Positions 8,041 to 17,341 of a DNA stretch of 26,606 nucleotides are shown here, in pieces. The notes under the pieces are model-generated. The model did no database searches and was not told the DNA's origin. It saw only the letters and a list, made by a program, of their open reading frames with translations. The position numbers and the translations under genes were made by a program. How positions within the stretch are numbered: the first letter of the stretch is position 1; each line of letters starts with the position of its first letter. Origin of the DNA: MED-G105 sp050331095 (GTDB taxonomy: Bacteria > Pseudomonadota > Alphaproteobacteria > Caulobacterales > Parvularculaceae); contig JBHJHE010000065.1 in assembly GCA_050331095.1 (NCBI GenBank), positions 1 to 26,606 of the forward strand. The letters run 5' to 3'.

Positions 8041-8865
8041 CTATTGCGTGGAGTCGTTCAGCGCCCAGTCGTATTCATACTTATCGATGTCGTCGACGCC
8101 GCTCAGCGTCTCGGCGAGCTCTGGCTCCGCGAACTTTTTCAAGTGAGCGATCACACCCGCCTCGTCGCCGCCGAAATCCTCCTGGAACCAATTGTAGATC
8201 GATGAGGCGATGACGCGGTCGCCGTCGACGCGGAACCCGCGCGGATGATTAACGTATTCGCGCGCCGCGGCGTCGAGCGTCTCGTCGAGCCCTTCAGCGC
8301 GAAACGCGCTGTCGAGGAGGTTGGGGCAACCGATCGACGCGCAGTTCACGGCGTAGTGGACGCGGTTATCGTCGAAGAAGGGGCGGAGAATTCCGTGTTC
8401 GACATTGTCGAGCGTAATGTCGACGCCGTTCACTTCGATCAACTTGCGACCCCATGGCCCGGGGCGAAAGCCGGAGAAGATGCTCCGTATCGATTTCAGC
8501 GGGTAATTGTCGAGAATAACGTCGACCGTAACCGCGGTGTTAAGATTGACCCTGTAGACGAAGGCCTCGGCGCGACTGAGCGTCGTCGGATCGATCGCCT
8601 CTAGCGCGGAGACATACTCTTTGAGCGCTTCTTTGTCCGTATCCGTCACGCCGGCGTAGTTCACCGCCGTACGGCCGTCGTCGAACGTGACGACGTAAGC
8701 GCTCAAGAACGCGTCCCACGCGCCATGGTCGACAACGACGGCGCTGTCGGCGTCGAAGGCGTCAAAGACTTTGAGCTTGTCCTGCGCCGAGGCGGTCGAC
8801 GCGAAAACGACGAACGACGCGAGCGCGCCAGCGACGGCGTGCGCGGCTTTCGTGATGAATTTCAT
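8041..8865 (-). CDS. Exported DUF547 family protein with intact Cys motif
   Basis: 274 residues from ATG 8865, with GGGAGAA about eight bases upstream. A Sec signal peptide is followed by a likely cut after ASA at residue 27. DUF547 hallmarks follow: VYRVNLNTAVTVDVILDNYP near residues 103-122, LDNVEHGILRP, and VHYAVNCASIGCPNL near 169-183 with Cys175 and Cys180, the family's most conserved segment. C-terminal IYNWFQEDFGGDE also fits. The product should be periplasmic or extracellular. The activity of DUF547 is not established; a papain-like fold has been suggested for the family, but that is recollection and not shown here. It is divergent from a second DUF547 gene across 241 bp, so the two may share control. 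Confidence 0.85.
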   Translation of the reverse strand: MKFITKAAHAVAGALASFVVFASTASAQDKLKVFDAFDADSAVVVDHGAWDAFLSAYVVTFDDGRTAVNYAGVTDTDKEALKEYVSALEAIDPTTLSRAEAFVYRVNLNTAVTVDVILDNYPLKSIRSIFSGFRPGPWGRKLIEVNGVDITLDNVEHGILRPFFDDNRVHYAVNCASIGCPNLLDSAFRAEGLDETLDAAAREYVNHPRGFRVDGDRVIASSIYNWFQEDFGGDEAGVIAHLKKFAEPELAETLSGVDDIDKYEYDWALNDSTQ

Positions 8866-9106
8866 GACGTAGCTTCTCCCTTGGTCAGCGCCGGCACCGT
8901 CGGCGACGTCCGCCCGCGCGTCCACTCACGAATGTAGCGCACGTCGCCGAAACGGCTCAAGATCACGCGATCGTTAGTCGATTTCAGTTGCAACAACGCG
9001 CGCTGCGCGTCGCTATGCGGCCGAGCGCGGCGGGGAGACGCGCCGGGACGATTTCGTTCGCGTTCGAGCCCGCCATCGCCATCGAGCAGAGAAAGGACTT
9101 GGCGCA

Positions 9107-10000
9107 ATGTCCAGAAACAGCAAACGTTTCCGCGTAAAGACCGCGATCGCGCTTTTGGCGGCGGTCGCCGCCGAACCGCTCTTCGCCCAGTCGGGACTGG
9201 AGAAGTTCGCGACATCTAACGAAGACAATCCGCAAACGATCAATTACGGTCCGATCGACGAGTTCATCGACGCCGTGTCGGTGAAACGCGGCGACCGTCG
9301 GAATTTCCGATACAGCGTGCTGAGCGACCAGGGCAAACCGGCGCTCGACGCTTACATCAGCTCACTGACGGGCATCACCCCGACGGCGCTGTCGAAACGC
9401 GAACAGCTGACCTACTGGCTGAACCTCCACAATCTTCTCGTCTTGCGCGCCGTCGCGAGCGAAGGCGGCAAACGCTCCTTGAAACGCCCGCGCGGCGAAT
9501 TCGACGATCCGGGCGAGTTGTGGACCCGCAAGCTCGTCTCCGTAGAAGGCGCGCCGGTGTCGCTCGACGACATCGAACGCCGCATCGTCTTGGCGAACTG
9601 GTCGTCGGAGCCGAACGTGATGTACGGACTCTATCAGGGGATCGAGGGCGGCCCGGCCTTCGAGCCGCCGAAAACCTTCTCCAGCGAAACGCTCGACGCC
9701 GATTTGAAGAGTCGCGGCGTCGCTTTCGTCAATGAACGCCGAAGCGTCCGCGTCCGTCGCGATAGCGCGCGCGTGCCGGCGATCTACGAGTGGTACAAAG
9801 CGTCCCTGTTCGGCGGCGACGATGCGCAGGTTCTCGACCACGTGAAATCGCTTGCGACCGACGATCTCGCCGACGACCTGAGTGGAGCGACGAAAGTCTC
9901 CTACAACAAAATGGATTTCGGCGTCGAAGAAGAGGTCGTCCGTCAACAACGCATCGACACCGGCGCGATCGGCGGCGGCGGGGGCGGCGGCGGCTCTTAA
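9107..10000 (+). CDS. Divergent DUF547-like exported protein lacking the Cys motif
   Basis: 297 residues, with AAAGGA upstream of ATG 9107. A Sec signal peptide ends at LFA (residue ~27). The DUF547 pattern is visible: LTYWLNLHNLLVLRAV at 101-116, RKLVSVEGAPVSLDDIERRI at 141-160, and IYEWYKASLFGGDDAQVLDH near the C terminus, each aligning with the divergent neighbour. Where the neighbour has the conserved NCASIGCP block, this protein has MYGLYQGIEGGPAFE (about 172-186), with no Cys. It ends in a run of eight glycines and a serine. It may have lost the ancestral activity and act as a partner or inhibitor of the neighbour; that is inference. GT genes follow on the same strand. Confidence 0.75.
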   Translation: MSRNSKRFRVKTAIALLAAVAAEPLFAQSGLEKFATSNEDNPQTINYGPIDEFIDAVSVKRGDRRNFRYSVLSDQGKPALDAYISSLTGITPTALSKREQLTYWLNLHNLLVLRAVASEGGKRSLKRPRGEFDDPGELWTRKLVSVEGAPVSLDDIERRIVLANWSSEPNVMYGLYQGIEGGPAFEPPKTFSSETLDADLKSRGVAFVNERRSVRVRRDSARVPAIYEWYKASLFGGDDAQVLDHVKSLATDDLADDLSGATKVSYNKMDFGVEEEVVRQQRIDTGAIGGGGGGGGS

Positions 10001-10109
10001 GAGGCGCGCCGTCTCCGACGCGCTAGAACGGCCGGGCGTCGCGCCCATCGCCGGCGTCGCCGCATCGCTCGATGACCCGTCGCCGCGGTTCGCCGCGGCG
10101 ACGGCCGGC

Positions 10110-11597
10110 GTGGATCGCGTCGCGACAGAGGCTCCAGCGGGGCTGACGCCTAGCGGGCTCCGACGACTGTCGCTCGCCGCCGCCGCGCTTGCGATCGCCG
10201 CGTGCCTCGTCGCCATCTCCGTCGGGTCGCCGGCTTTCGCGTACGAGATCGTTCCGTCAACCGAGAATGTGGCGCGGTTTTTCGTCCTGGCCGCCGGCGC
10301 CGGCGCCGCATACCTCCTATTCGCCGCCCTCACGCCTCGCGCCCGGATCGGCGGACGGACGCTCGCCGCCTTCGTCGCCCTCGGCGCCGCCGCGCGCCTG
10401 GCGTTCTTCGGCTCGACGCCGATTTACGAAGACGATTGGTATCGGTATCTTTGGGATGGCGCCGTCGTCGCCGAGGGCGTCAATCCGTACGTCGTAACGC
10501 CGGCGGACGCGAGCCTGACGGATGCGTTCGGCGCCCCTCTGCCGGCGACGAACGACGCAGACGTTCAACGTCTTCGCGCGCTTGGCGCGTCGCTTGATCA
10601 TTGGCCGGAACGCATCAACTATCCTTTCGTCTCGACCATTTACCCGCCGCTCGCACAGGCCGCGTTCGCGGCCGCGAACCTGATCACGCCCTTCGACCTT
10701 GACGCCTGGCGGGTCGTCCTCCTGGCGGCGGACGCGGCGGGGCTCGCGCTCCTCTTCGCGCTCCTGAAGCGCGTCGGGCGACGCGCCCATTGGGCTCTCC
10801 TCTACTGGCTCAACCCGATCGTCATCCTGACGACGTACAACGCCGCCCATATGGACGTTCTGCTCGCGCCGTTTTTGCTTGGCGCGACGTTGCTTGTTCT
10901 CGCCGACCGGCCCGCCTGGGCGGGGGCGTCGCTCGGCGCCGCCGTCGCGGTGAAGTTCTGGCCGGCGATGCTTGCGCCGTTGCTGTTTCGTCGCTGGCTA
11001 GGCCGGCCGGCGAGGCTCGCCGTCGCCGCGCTCGCGCTCGCCGTCGCGACCGCCGCGTTCGTCGGGCCGATGCTCGCGTCCCTCGATTTCGACCGCAGCG
11101 GCCTCGTCGCCTACGCCAACACATGGCGGCGCAACGCCTTCCTGTTCCCGCTCATCGCGCGACTGTTCGACGGGATCGCCGCCGATCCGGACCTCGCCGC
11201 GCGTTGCGTCGCGGCCCTGGTCCCTTTGTCCTACATCGCGTGGGCGACCGTCCGGCGACCTCGCGACGACGCGTCGGCGCTGCGTCGACTGCCGGAGGCG
11301 ATGTTGGTCTCTGTTCTGATTTTTTACCTGTTCTCGCCGACGGGCTACCCCTGGTACGCCACCTGGTTTTTCCTGTTCGCGCCGTTCGCGCGCCCGAACG
11401 GACCAGCGACTCTCGGCGCGATCGCCCTCGCCGCGACGCTTCCGATCTACTATCTGCGGTTCTCGCTCGAGCGCCTCGGGCAGGCGGATTACTTCAATAA
11501 CGTTCTTGCGCCGATCGAGTTCGGCGCGCCGATCGCCCTTGTTCTGGGCGAAGCCGCGCGCCGCACGCTCGTCGCGCGTTGGAAAGCGGCCGCATGA
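10110..11597 (+). CDS. Polytopic GT-C glycosyltransferase (GT87/DUF2029-like)
   Basis: About 495 residues if started at GTG 10110. The frame is open back into the DUF547-like gene (ATG 9882), but the upstream residues are the antisense-like Arg/Ser/Ala type and there is no ATG close to the first membrane segment, so the start is uncertain. From LRRLSLAAAALAIAACLVAI onward the protein is a series of roughly ten hydrophobic helices. An early loop has YEDDWYRYLWDGAVVAEGVNPY, the acidic loop pattern of GT-C enzymes that use polyprenyl-phosphate sugars. INYPFVSTIYPPLAQ, YWLNPIVI and SPTGYPWYATWFF also fit mannosyltransferase-type GT87. It should transfer a sugar on the periplasmic face of the inner membrane. 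Its stop overlaps the start of a GT2 gene (ATGA), so the two are coupled; the GT2 product could supply the polyprenyl-phosphate sugar donor. Confidence 0.8.
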   Translation: MDRVATEAPAGLTPSGLRRLSLAAAALAIAACLVAISVGSPAFAYEIVPSTENVARFFVLAAGAGAAYLLFAALTPRARIGGRTLAAFVALGAAARLAFFGSTPIYEDDWYRYLWDGAVVAEGVNPYVVTPADASLTDAFGAPLPATNDADVQRLRALGASLDHWPERINYPFVSTIYPPLAQAAFAAANLITPFDLDAWRVVLLAADAAGLALLFALLKRVGRRAHWALLYWLNPIVILTTYNAAHMDVLLAPFLLGATLLVLADRPAWAGASLGAAVAVKFWPAMLAPLLFRRWLGRPARLAVAALALAVATAAFVGPMLASLDFDRSGLVAYANTWRRNAFLFPLIARLFDGIAADPDLAARCVAALVPLSYIAWATVRRPRDDASALRRLPEAMLVSVLIFYLFSPTGYPWYATWFFLFAPFARPNGPATLGAIALAATLPIYYLRFSLERLGQADYFNNVLAPIEFGAPIALVLGEAARRTLVARWKAAA

Positions 11598-12301
11598 TCG
11601 TCAGGATCGTCATCCCTGCTCGGAACGAGGCGCCGGCGATCGCGCGCGTCGTGGAGAGCGTGCGCAAGCGCGTCGACCGCGTGATCGTCGTCGACAACGG
11701 CTCGACCGACGGCACGGGCGATCTCGCGCGAGCGGCAGGCGCGCACGTCGTCGAAGAGCCGAGAGCCGGCTACGGACGAAGCTGCCTCGCCGGCATCGCT
11801 GCAGCCGACGACGCCGACGTCATCGTCTTCATGGACGGCGACGGCGCCGACGACGCACGCGATCTCCCCGCCCTGTTAGCGCCCATCGAGGCGGACGCGG
11901 CGGATTTCGTCGTCGGCTCGCGCCTCGCCGGCGGCGCGGTCGAGGCGGGCGCGCTAACCTGGCCGCAGCGCGCCGGCAACGCTCTCGCCTGCGGGCTGAT
12001 GCGTCGGATCTGGGCCGGTCCGTTTACGGATCTCGGCCCGTTCCGCGCCATCCGAGCGGACGCTCTCGCCCGCCTCTCGATGGAGGCGCCGACCTATGGC
12101 TGGACCGTCGAAATGCAGATCCGTGCGCTGAAGGTCGGGCTTGCCTGCGCAGAGGTCCCGGTGCGCTATCGCCGGCGGGTCGGCGTCTCCAAAGTCTCCG
12201 GCACGGTCAAAGGCGTTGCGCTCGCCGGGACTTACATCCTCGGCGTCACCGCCCGTGAGGCGCTGCCCCCTGCGCCGAGGCCGGCGTCGCGCCGCGCCTA
12301 A
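11594..12301 (+). CDS. Family 2 glycosyltransferase, dolichol-phosphate-mannose-synthase-like
   Basis: 235 residues from ATG 11594, which overlaps the stop of the preceding GT-C gene in an ATGA; GGAAAG lies about eight bases upstream. GT-A features are VIPARNEAPAIARVV at the N terminus, VDNGSTDGT, and FMDGDGADD with the metal-binding DxD. FTDLGPFRAIR and YGWTVEMQIRAL match the acceptor side of DPM1/polyprenyl-phosphate glycosyltransferases. There are no C-terminal membrane helices. It should charge polyprenyl phosphate from a nucleotide sugar at the cytosolic face, a step that would feed the coupled GT-C enzyme. The gene ends three bases before the convergent halogenase-like gene. Confidence 0.88.
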   Translation: MIVRIVIPARNEAPAIARVVESVRKRVDRVIVVDNGSTDGTGDLARAAGAHVVEEPRAGYGRSCLAGIAAADDADVIVFMDGDGADDARDLPALLAPIEADAADFVVGSRLAGGAVEAGALTWPQRAGNALACGLMRRIWAGPFTDLGPFRAIRADALARLSMEAPTYGWTVEMQIRALKVGLACAEVPVRYRRRVGVSKVSGTVKGVALAGTYILGVTAREALPPAPRPASRRA

Positions 12302-12304
12302 CCC

Positions 12305-14023
12305 CTAGATCGCCGCGCGCAACCGTTGGCGATGACGCCGCGCGATCGCCGTGCGCGAGTACCTGACGCGTTCCGCCGCGAAGAAGGCGGCCAACTCGAC
12401 GAGACTGGTGTCGCCGAAGAAATGGCGACGATAGTCAGGCGGGCCCAGAACGCCGCCCTTGTTGAAGAGCAAGCGCCAGGTGAACTTGTTCCTCGGCAGA
12501 GCGCGCGCACCGCGGGCGATCGCGCGATGACTCTCCGGGATCCAGCGCTCACCGAGTATCCTTGCGCGAATTTTCGCAACCGCATCGGACACGGCGGCCT
12601 CGTCCTTCACGTCAAGCGCCTCGATCGTTTGATCGATCTCGTCGGCGAGAGCGTCGAACGGCGCGTAGCCGCCGCCGACGAGACGCAATTCAGGCGGCGC
12701 GACGGCGAGCCGCTCCTCAGCGGTTCGGCGACGCTTCAAAAGAGACTGGCGGAACGTCGTCAGACGGACGAGCTCGAGATAGGCGCCGAGGATCCAGACG
12801 ACGCTGTAGACGCGCCACAACTCCGCATGGGAAAAGCTCTTGATCGCGTTGGCGACGAGGCGGTCGTTCGACGCCACGAAGCGCTGCGTCTGCGCTTCGT
12901 GGTCGGCGAACCGCGCGCGGCTGTAGTCGCCCGCCGCCCGCGCGGCCAGAAACGCCCGGCCAAAGGATAGAACGCAAGAAAGGCTTGTATAAAGACCTTT
13001 AGAGAACAGGGGATCGATGAAGCCAGCCGCATGGCCCAGAAGGCAAAACCGATCGCCGGCGACGGCGCGCGCGACGTACTGCAGGCGGTCGGCGCGGACC
13101 CAGTCGCGCACGGGCCGCGCGCCGTCGAGATGGCGGGCGATATCGGGATAGCGAGCGATGAAGGCGGCGAACTCGTCGGCCGGCGAGACGTTCGGCGTCG
13201 GTCCGTGGACGCGCGGGTCGAGCACGAGGCCGACGCTGCAGAACTCGTTCGTGGCGTCGCGATGGTTGTTAAAGGGAATGATCCACATCCACCCGCCCTC
13301 GAAGACGTGGTGGAGCGTGCCCTCGGCGAGCGAGAACGGCGCGCCGTACTCCGCGGCGCTCGGACCATCCGTGTGGATCGACTTGACGCCGGTCATGTGG
13401 GTGAAGAGCGCGCGGGTGTTCGTCGTCATATCCGAGCGGCGCAGGCCCCGGCTCGTCGCCATGATCGCCCCCGGCCCGCCGGCGTCGACGACGTAGTCGG
13501 CCGTCAGCGACGCGCCGTCGGCAAGGTCGATGCGCGCGCCCGCGCCGTCGATGTCGACGGTCGCGACGCGGGCGTTCTGGCGCACTTCGGCGCCGTATCG
13601 AACGGCGACGCCGGCGTAAAAGTAGTCGCTGTCCTGACGGTAGATGTGAAGTTCGTGGCCGTAGGGTTGCGCCGGGATCACCGCCTGGATGGCGTCCTCG
13701 CCGCGCGCGGGCTCGCCCTCGCGATGGGGCAGATAGCTGAAATGGCGTTTGACGCCGTGGGAGCCGCCGATCGCCGGTAGAAAATGCTCGGCGCTGAAAT
13801 ACTCCAGCTCCGGAACGTCGAAGACGCGCGCCAGCGAGCGCATGATCTCCGAAGTCTCCAGGATCATCGATTCGCCGATGGCGAACTTCGGGTGCGATCC
13901 CGCTTCGAGAACGAGCGTCTTGACGCCATGGCGCGCCATGGCGGCGGCGAGCATGTTGCCCGCGATGCCGCCGCCGACGATCGCCAGTTCATAATCGTTC
14001 GCGCCCGCTGGATCGTCGAACAC
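12305..14023 (-). CDS. Flavin-dependent halogenase-like FAD protein
   Basis: About 572 residues from GTG 14023 (GAGGG just upstream); a GTG at 14089 would add 22 residues. The N-terminal FAD-binding loop is AIVGGGIAGNMLAAAMA (GxGxxG at ~17-22), with KFAIGES at ~46-52. EGGWMWIIP at ~242-250 contains the GWxWxIP signature of flavin-dependent halogenases, and HAAGFIDPLFSKG at ~331-343 is also typical. A 200-residue C-terminal extension has no clear assignment. Possible activity is FADH2-dependent halogenation with a separate flavin reductase, but the same fold includes oxidoreductases and geranylgeranyl-reductase relatives, and a catalytic Lys was not confirmed. A TonB-dependent receptor gene lies directly upstream on the same strand, separated by a strong terminator, so the halogenase probably has its own promoter. 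Such halogenase-receptor neighbours are known in Caulobacterales and xanthomonads. Confidence 0.75.
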   Translation of the reverse strand: MFDDPAGANDYELAIVGGGIAGNMLAAAMARHGVKTLVLEAGSHPKFAIGESMILETSEIMRSLARVFDVPELEYFSAEHFLPAIGGSHGVKRHFSYLPHREGEPARGEDAIQAVIPAQPYGHELHIYRQDSDYFYAGVAVRYGAEVRQNARVATVDIDGAGARIDLADGASLTADYVVDAGGPGAIMATSRGLRRSDMTTNTRALFTHMTGVKSIHTDGPSAAEYGAPFSLAEGTLHHVFEGGWMWIIPFNNHRDATNEFCSVGLVLDPRVHGPTPNVSPADEFAAFIARYPDIARHLDGARPVRDWVRADRLQYVARAVAGDRFCLLGHAAGFIDPLFSKGLYTSLSCVLSFGRAFLAARAAGDYSRARFADHEAQTQRFVASNDRLVANAIKSFSHAELWRVYSVVWILGAYLELVRLTTFRQSLLKRRRTAEERLAVAPPELRLVGGGYAPFDALADEIDQTIEALDVKDEAAVSDAVAKIRARILGERWIPESHRAIARGARALPRNKFTWRLLFNKGGVLGPPDYRRHFFGDTSLVELAAFFAAERVRYSRTAIARRHRQRLRAAI

Positions 14024-14116
14024 GGCCCTCGCCCGCCTTCTCGCCTCAACGCGCGAGCATAACGTGACACCCGCCTCCCACGGCAACACGACCGCGAGAG
14101 CCGCCCCTGCGACAAA

Positions 14117-14152
14117 AAAAGCGCCGACCCTTTTCTCGGGATCGGCGCTTTT
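14117..14152 (-). terminator. Rho-independent terminator after the TonB receptor gene
   Basis: The arms AAAAGCGCCGA (14117-14127) and TCGGCGCTTTT (14142-14152) are perfect reverse complements, extended by CCC/GGG inside. Read on the minus strand the hairpin is followed at once by seven T residues. It lies 24 bp after the receptor stop and separates that transcript from the halogenase-like gene. Confidence 0.9.
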
Positions 14153-14176
14153 ACGCGAAGGCGGCGTCGCCCGAAC

Positions 14177-17100
14177 CTAGAAGTCGGCCTCGAGGCCGAG
14201 GAAGAAGAACCGGCCGCGCGGGCCCGCCGGACGGCTCAGGGTCGACAGGAACGGGTCGCGGTCGAGGGCGTTGTTGACGCCGCCATAGATCCGGAACTGG
14301 TCGGAGAGCTGGTAGTCCGCCGTGAAGTCGTGGACGAACGCCGAGCCCGTCTCGAACGGGTCGAATGCGAGCGGGTTCGCCGCGAGCGCCTCGTTCGACA
14401 GACTGTCGTCGTTGAGAAGCTGCGAGCTTTCATAGCGCCCGCGCCAACCCAGGCGGAAGCCGCGATAGTTCCAGTCCGCGGAGAAGTTCGTGATAATTTC
14501 CGGGATCGCGAATTCGCCTAGCAGATTTTCAAAAACCGTGAAGTCCACCGGATCCTGAAACTCGTTGAACTGAATGAAATAGGTGCCGACGGAGTTGAAC
14601 CGCAAATCGCCGTAGTCGCCGCCGCCGCCGAAGAGGTCGGCGAGTTCGAACGAGTAAGTGACGCTCCAGTCGACGCCCTGGGTCTGCAGGGCTCCGAGAT
14701 TGATTTGCCCCGACGAGAAGCCCGTGATGTTGCCATTGACGGTGTCTCGGTCGATTTGCGAGCAGAACTGATTGTCGATGCTCGGCAGGTCGACGCACGC
14801 CTCCGCGATGTCGAAGGCCGAGAGATCGTCGATCGCGCCGTCGATGTCGATATCGTAGAAGTCGGCGATGATCGTCAGGTTCGGAATGTACTCCGGCTCA
14901 AGCACGAAGCCGACGGTCCAGGTTTCGGCGCGCTCGGGCTCAAGGTCCGGATTGCCGCCTGACAGTCCGGGCACGAACGCCGTGTTGAAATCAGTCGAGT
15001 CAAAGCCCGGCGCGACGAAGGCGAGACAGTTCGCTTCGCGAAACTCCGTCCCGTTGCCGATTTCTTCCGGGTTGCATGGGTCGTCGTCGGCCCCGATCGT
15101 CGCCGGCTGCTGCGGCGAGAACAGTTCGGCGATGTTCGGCACCCGGATGGCGATGGCGAACGTGCCGCGGAACGTCAGGCTCTCCACCGGCTGGTAGCGC
15201 CCGCCGATCGACCAGGTGTTGGTGCGGCCGATCCCGTCATAGGCGGAAAACCGCGCCGAGCCCTTGAATTCGAGATACTCCGCGAACCGCTCCTCCGCCG
15301 CGAGCGGTATCACCGCTTCGAGATAGCCCTCTGTCGCGGTCTGACTGCCCTCAAGAGCCAGCGTCGGTCCGGAGTTGTTCGAGCCGAACGTCAATTCCTG
15401 AAGCACCAGCGGATCCGGCGTGAACGTATTGTCCTCGTCGCGGTACTCGAAACCGAGGGCGAAGCCGATGGGCCCGGCCGGCAACTCGAAGTACTCCGAC
15501 GTGTCGCCGGTAACGACCGCACTGACGACGTTCTGGGTGATCACAGTCTCTTCAAACGTGTCGACGAAAGCGAACGCCGCGGCTTCAGGCGAGATCGCAT
15601 CGGCGCCGAAGAGGCTCGTCGGCTGGCACTGCCCGTCGTTGAGATCGAACGTGACGGGATCGAAGTCGCCGTCCGCATCGGTGTTGAACGGCACGAACGG
15701 GAAGCCGGGGCTTGCGGGCACGGCCGTGGGGTCGATCGACGAGCGGCAGACGATATCGCCTGTCGCCGGGTCGACGACGGCGTCGACCGACGCGAAGAAA
15801 CGCTCTTCGATCCGGGTATTGATGAAACGAATGTCAGCGTCCGTACGACCGTAGTTGTAAGATACGGAGTAATTCAGGCCGAAGGGCAATTCGCCCTCGA
15901 CGCCGCCGACGAAGCGTAGCGTCGTGCGTTCGGCGTCAACGCGCGGCAGCGCGATCGTGTCGAGAGTGTCGCGTGAAATCGCGAGGATCGGGTCGACGCC
16001 CTGGGCGATCAGCCCGTCGAGTTGGGTTTGCAGCGCCGTCGGGATGAACGGGTTGTCGAGCGCGATCGGAATGTCGTCGTTAAAGCCGTTCACCTGAACG
16101 GAGTCGAAAGTGTCCGTGAACGCGTACTTGCCTTCGAAGAACACCTTGTGCCGATCGTTCAGGTCATAGGTTGCGCTGAAATTGGTCAGAATTCTGTCTG
16201 ACGACGGAAGGATGAGCTCCGAATCCGGCGTCGCGGGCACGCCGTCGCCGCCCACGCCGGCGAAAAGGCCGACAAAAACGTCGGCGGGATTAAAGGGCCG
16301 CAGTTCGCCGTCGACGACTTGAAAGCGGGGCACGCCGCTGCCCGATCCGTCGTTCAACGGCACCGCGCCAAGTTCGCCGTTCGGCCCCAGAAGCCCGAGC
16401 GCGAAGCCGGCCTGTCCCGCTTCGCCGCCGAGAGCGCCGCCGATCAGGTTTCCGTCGTCGTCAAACTCCGGCGGCGGCGCGCCGTTCAGGATCGAGACGA
16501 TCCCGAGCGCGCTCGACACCGGCAGGCGCCTGTCGGTGACGAACGTGTTGCTGGCCAGCGGATTGACGCCGAACGCCGCGGCGATGTCGTCATTGACCGG
16601 GATCGCGGAGGCGAGACCGAGACCGGCGAAGTCGCGTTCGCTGGAGAACACGGACGAATTGCGCGTGTACTCGACGCCGGCGACGAACTGGCCGCGCCCG
16701 CCGGCGAACTCGTCGCCATAGGCGACGGTGATGAGGCCTTCCTGGGCGTCGCCTTCATCGGAGATCCCGCCCTGCAGACGCACTTCAAGGCCGTCGAAGT
16801 CGGAGCCGTCGCGCAGGATGAAGTTGACGACGCCCGAGACCGCGTCGGCGCCGTAAATCGACGATGCGCCGCCGGTCAGAACCTCGACCCGCTCGATAAG
16901 CGAAGCGGGAATTGTGTTGACGTCGACGGACGATTGGCCGTTGCCGCCCGGCACGTGGCGCCGCCCGTTTTGGAGAACAAGCGTTCGGTTGATGCCGAGG
17001 CTGCGCAGATTGAGGAAGCTCGCGCCGAGGTCCGACGCGCTGTTGTTGTCGGCGGCGTTGAACGCCGAGAAATTGCCCGGCAGCGAGCCCTGCAGCGACG

Positions 17101-17341
17101 GCGACTCGCGCAGCAGAAACGCGATGTCCGTTTCGCCGGACGTCGTGATCTCGTCGCCGCCGATCACCGCGACCGGGTTGGCCGCCGACGTCGCGGCGTT
17201 CACCGCAATCCGCGAGCCCGTCACGACGATCTCGTCAGTCTCGTCGCCCTGCGCCTGCGCCGCCGTCGCCAACGCAAGGGCCGATGCGCCGCACGCAATA
17301 GCTGCGCGCACGCCGACCGCGATCCTCGAACGTTTGATCAT
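14177..17341 (-). CDS. TonB-dependent outer-membrane receptor
   Basis: 1054 residues from ATG 17341 with GAGGG about eight bases upstream. A signal peptide ends at AAQAQ (~31). DEIVVTGSRI follows, the usual TonB-box-proximal segment. The plug domain (about 50-190) has LRSLGINRTLVLQNGRRHVPG, SIYGADAVSGVVNFILR and related motifs. The remainder is a predicted 22-strand barrel with many Asp-rich loops, ending in GRFFFLGLEADF with a terminal Phe, as required for barrel insertion. The length and plug type match receptors for large ligands (carbohydrates, peptides) more than short siderophore receptors; the ligand is not known. It is followed by its own terminator and then a flavin-dependent halogenase-like gene. 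Confidence 0.93.
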   Translation of the reverse strand: MIKRSRIAVGVRAAIACGASALALATAAQAQGDETDEIVVTGSRIAVNAATSAANPVAVIGGDEITTSGETDIAFLLRESPSLQGSLPGNFSAFNAADNNSASDLGASFLNLRSLGINRTLVLQNGRRHVPGGNGQSSVDVNTIPASLIERVEVLTGGASSIYGADAVSGVVNFILRDGSDFDGLEVRLQGGISDEGDAQEGLITVAYGDEFAGGRGQFVAGVEYTRNSSVFSSERDFAGLGLASAIPVNDDIAAAFGVNPLASNTFVTDRRLPVSSALGIVSILNGAPPPEFDDDGNLIGGALGGEAGQAGFALGLLGPNGELGAVPLNDGSGSGVPRFQVVDGELRPFNPADVFVGLFAGVGGDGVPATPDSELILPSSDRILTNFSATYDLNDRHKVFFEGKYAFTDTFDSVQVNGFNDDIPIALDNPFIPTALQTQLDGLIAQGVDPILAISRDTLDTIALPRVDAERTTLRFVGGVEGELPFGLNYSVSYNYGRTDADIRFINTRIEERFFASVDAVVDPATGDIVCRSSIDPTAVPASPGFPFVPFNTDADGDFDPVTFDLNDGQCQPTSLFGADAISPEAAAFAFVDTFEETVITQNVVSAVVTGDTSEYFELPAGPIGFALGFEYRDEDNTFTPDPLVLQELTFGSNNSGPTLALEGSQTATEGYLEAVIPLAAEERFAEYLEFKGSARFSAYDGIGRTNTWSIGGRYQPVESLTFRGTFAIAIRVPNIAELFSPQQPATIGADDDPCNPEEIGNGTEFREANCLAFVAPGFDSTDFNTAFVPGLSGGNPDLEPERAETWTVGFVLEPEYIPNLTIIADFYDIDIDGAIDDLSAFDIAEACVDLPSIDNQFCSQIDRDTVNGNITGFSSGQINLGALQTQGVDWSVTYSFELADLFGGGGDYGDLRFNSVGTYFIQFNEFQDPVDFTVFENLLGEFAIPEIITNFSADWNYRGFRLGWRGRYESSQLLNDDSLSNEALAANPLAFDPFETGSAFVHDFTADYQLSDQFRIYGGVNNALDRDPFLSTLSRPAGPRGRFFFLGLEADF

